Below are positions 62,771 to 64,000 of a DNA stretch of 64,000 bases, one piece after another. Positions within the stretch are counted from its first letter, which is position 1; every line of letters starts with the position of its first letter. The DNA comes from an uncultured Aquimarina sp. (GTDB taxonomy: Bacteria; Bacteroidota; Bacteroidia; Flavobacteriales; Flavobacteriaceae). The notes under the pieces were generated by a model. It saw only the letters and a program-made list of their open reading frames with translations. It did not search any database and was not told where the DNA came from. The position numbers were made by a program, and so were the translations under genes. The DNA is taken from positions 1-64,000 of the forward strand of contig CANMLS010000023.1 of the NCBI GenBank assembly GCA_947498785.1, read 5' to 3'.

Positions 62771-63790
62771 ATGATTGATAAGATTAAAGAGTATATAGTA
62801 GAAATAGACGCATTCAAAGCCAAAACCAAAGAAGATGTAGAGGCGTTTAGAATTAAGTTTTCTGGTAAAAAAGGACTGATTAATGAATTCTTTTCTGAAT
62901 TCAGAAATGTGGCCAGCGATCAGAAAAGAGAATTTGGACAAGCTATTAATGCACTTAAAGTAGCCGCAGAAAGTAAAGTAAAATCGTTAAAAGATGAATT
63001 AGAATCTAATGAAGAGGAAAAAGGAATCTATGGCGATCTTACACGACCAGCAGAGCCAATCAATATTGGATCTCGTCATCCTGTTTCTTTGATAAAGAAT
63101 CAAATCATCGATATTTTCTCTCGTATTGGGTTTAATGTAAGTGAAGGACCAGAAATAGAAGATGACTGGCATAACTTTACGGCCTTAAATTTACCAGAAT
63201 ATCATCCTGCTCGCGATATGCAGGATACATTTTTTATTCAAACAGATCCAGATATTTTATTGAGAACGCATACCTCATCGGTACAAGTGCGATATATGGA
63301 AAATAATAAACCACCGATCAGAACGATCTCACCTGGTAGAGTATATCGTAATGAAGCTATTTCTGCAAGATCACATTGTTTTTTCCATCAAGTAGAAGGA
63401 TTATATATTGATAAAGACGTATCGTTTGCAGACTTAAAACAAACATTACAGTATTTTACTACCGAGATGTTTGGTAAATCCAAGATCAGGTTACGACCTT
63501 CCTATTTTCCATTTACAGAACCTAGTGCCGAGATAGATGTATATTGGGGATTAAAAACCGAAACTGATTATAAAATCACAAAGGGTACGGGATGGCTAGA
63601 GATTGGAGGATGTGGAATGGTTGACCCTAATGTGCTTAATAATTGTAATATAGATCCTCAAGAATATAGCGGTTTTGCTTTTGGAATGGGGATCGATAGA
63701 ATTGCCATGTTATTATATGGTATCTCAGATATTCGTATGCTTAGCGAAAATGATGTTCGTTTCTTAGAACAGTTTAAATCAGCCTTATAG
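62771..63790 (+). CDS. pheS: Phenylalanyl-tRNA synthetase alpha subunit
   Basis: From the ATG at 62771 the product has 339 residues. The N-terminal coiled coil (about 1-85, [26 protein letters not shown]) binds tRNA. Class II motifs are clear: motif 2 [26 protein letters not shown] and motif 3 [21 protein letters not shown]. It charges tRNA-Phe with the beta subunit PheT, which is not in the window. The GTG three bases upstream is a less likely start. A partial conserved gene follows after 12 bp. Confidence 0.97.
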   Translation: MIDKIKEYIVEIDAFKAKTKEDVEAFRIKFSGKKGLINEFFSEFRNVASDQKREFGQAINALKVAAESKVKSLKDELESNEEEKGIYGDLTRPAEPINIGSRHPVSLIKNQIIDIFSRIGFNVSEGPEIEDDWHNFTALNLPEYHPARDMQDTFFIQTDPDILLRTHTSSVQVRYMENNKPPIRTISPGRVYRNEAISARSHCFFHQVEGLYIDKDVSFADLKQTLQYFTTEMFGKSKIRLRPSYFPFTEPSAEIDVYWGLKTETDYKITKGTGWLEIGGCGMVDPNVLNNCNIDPQEYSGFAFGMGIDRIAMLLYGISDIRMLSENDVRFLEQFKSAL

Positions 63791-63802
63791 TTTATAGGAT
63801 TA

Positions 63803-64000
63803 ATGACTTTTAATCATAAGAGCATGAGAGAAGATATAGAAATACCAGTGGTAAAAGGTGTATATATAGCCGTAGTCAAAGAATGGGACGAAGAGTTTTT
63901 GGCAAAGAGCTGGAATTCTTATATCATTAATGATTTGAGTACTACTATCGAAATGGTATTAGTGGTTACCAAAGGGTATGATGATAAACGAAAAACTTCT
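63803..64000 (+). CDS. Conserved hypothetical protein, runs off the window
   Basis: 66 codons are visible from an ATG at 63803 (or 63824): the second start gives MREDIEIPVVKGVYIAVVKE, followed by WDEEFLAKSWNSYIINDLST and TIEMVLVVTKGYDDKRKTS. I recall a conserved gene of this form directly after pheS in many Flavobacteriaceae. Its function is unknown. No stop is reached. Confidence 0.75.
   Translation, partial: MTFNHKSMREDIEIPVVKGVYIAVVKEWDEEFLAKSWNSYIINDLSTTIEMVLVVTKGYDDKRKTS

Noticed and set aside
1..64000. CRISPR arrays, tRNA and rRNA genes, insertion sequences, prophage
   Set aside because: No regularly spaced identical repeats with unique spacers, no tRNA arm patterns, and no transposase, integrase or phage structural genes were recognised by reading; a tRNA-scanning program would be decisive for missed tRNAs.

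Overview
This is an AT-rich chromosomal window from a member of the Bacteroidota, almost certainly a marine Flavobacteriaceae (Aquimarina-like by gene content and style; genus is inference). Supporting signs are promoters of the TTG-N19/20-TAnnTTTG type, many short signal peptides ending in a lipobox, two proteins with C-terminal type IX secretion (T9SS) sorting domains, a full Bat aerotolerance operon, and a SPOR protein with an HU-like N-terminus. Shine-Dalgarno sequences are rare and TTG/GTG starts are common. No tRNA, rRNA or CRISPR array was seen.

Layout. 1-7.8 kb: two small lipoproteins, then a probable plus-strand operon with a lipid-linked sugar flippase, dUTPase, a sugar-1-phosphate nucleotidyltransferase, a TPR protein, a DUF4292 lipoprotein and a degenerate-LytM (EnvC-like) protein: a cell-envelope set. 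7.9-15.8 kb: a TetR regulator with a near-identical palindromic operator in front of itself and of a beta-ketoacyl-ACP synthase; a thioesterase; the HU/SPOR protein; DprA; then a divergent AraC-GyrI / XRE regulator pair sharing a repeated operator-like sequence. 15.7-19.3 kb (minus): GH3 hexosaminidase, mercaptopyruvate sulfurtransferase, NTF2-like protein, GpsA. 19.4-27.6 kb: internally duplicated lipoprotein, 3-hydroxyanthranilate dioxygenase, ALDH7-type dehydrogenase, a frameshifted lipoprotein remnant, and a giant beta-propeller T9SS protein. 27.6-39.3 kb (minus): a zinc-ribbon/SPFH pair and the operon moxR-DUF58-orf-batA-batB-batC-batD-batE. 39.5-48.2 kb: SDR, AlbA_2-domain protein, metallophosphatase, then SulP transporter - beta-carbonic anhydrase - SulP transporter, and CvpA.

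49-56 kb holds the most unusual region: an ECF sigma factor with a TPR-type membrane anti-sigma candidate, divergently placed from a lipoprotein subtilisin (S8), an intergenic tract containing two arrays of near-palindromes spaced exactly 21 bp apart (one including a perfect 50-bp palindrome), and a signal-peptide/TPR/CHAT caspase-like protease with a C-terminal membrane anchor. A small remnant in front of the S8 gene carries a near-identical copy of a short S8 segment. I propose this as a regulated two-protease envelope module (inference).

56-64 kb: a T9SS surface protein, an AraC regulator lacking a canonical in-frame start, a DUF885 peptidase, a GNAT acetyltransferase, a polysaccharide deacetylase, pheS, and the start of a conserved gene that runs off the window. 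Several small lipoprotein-like remnants have frames broken at poly-T runs, suggesting either recent decay or homopolymer errors.
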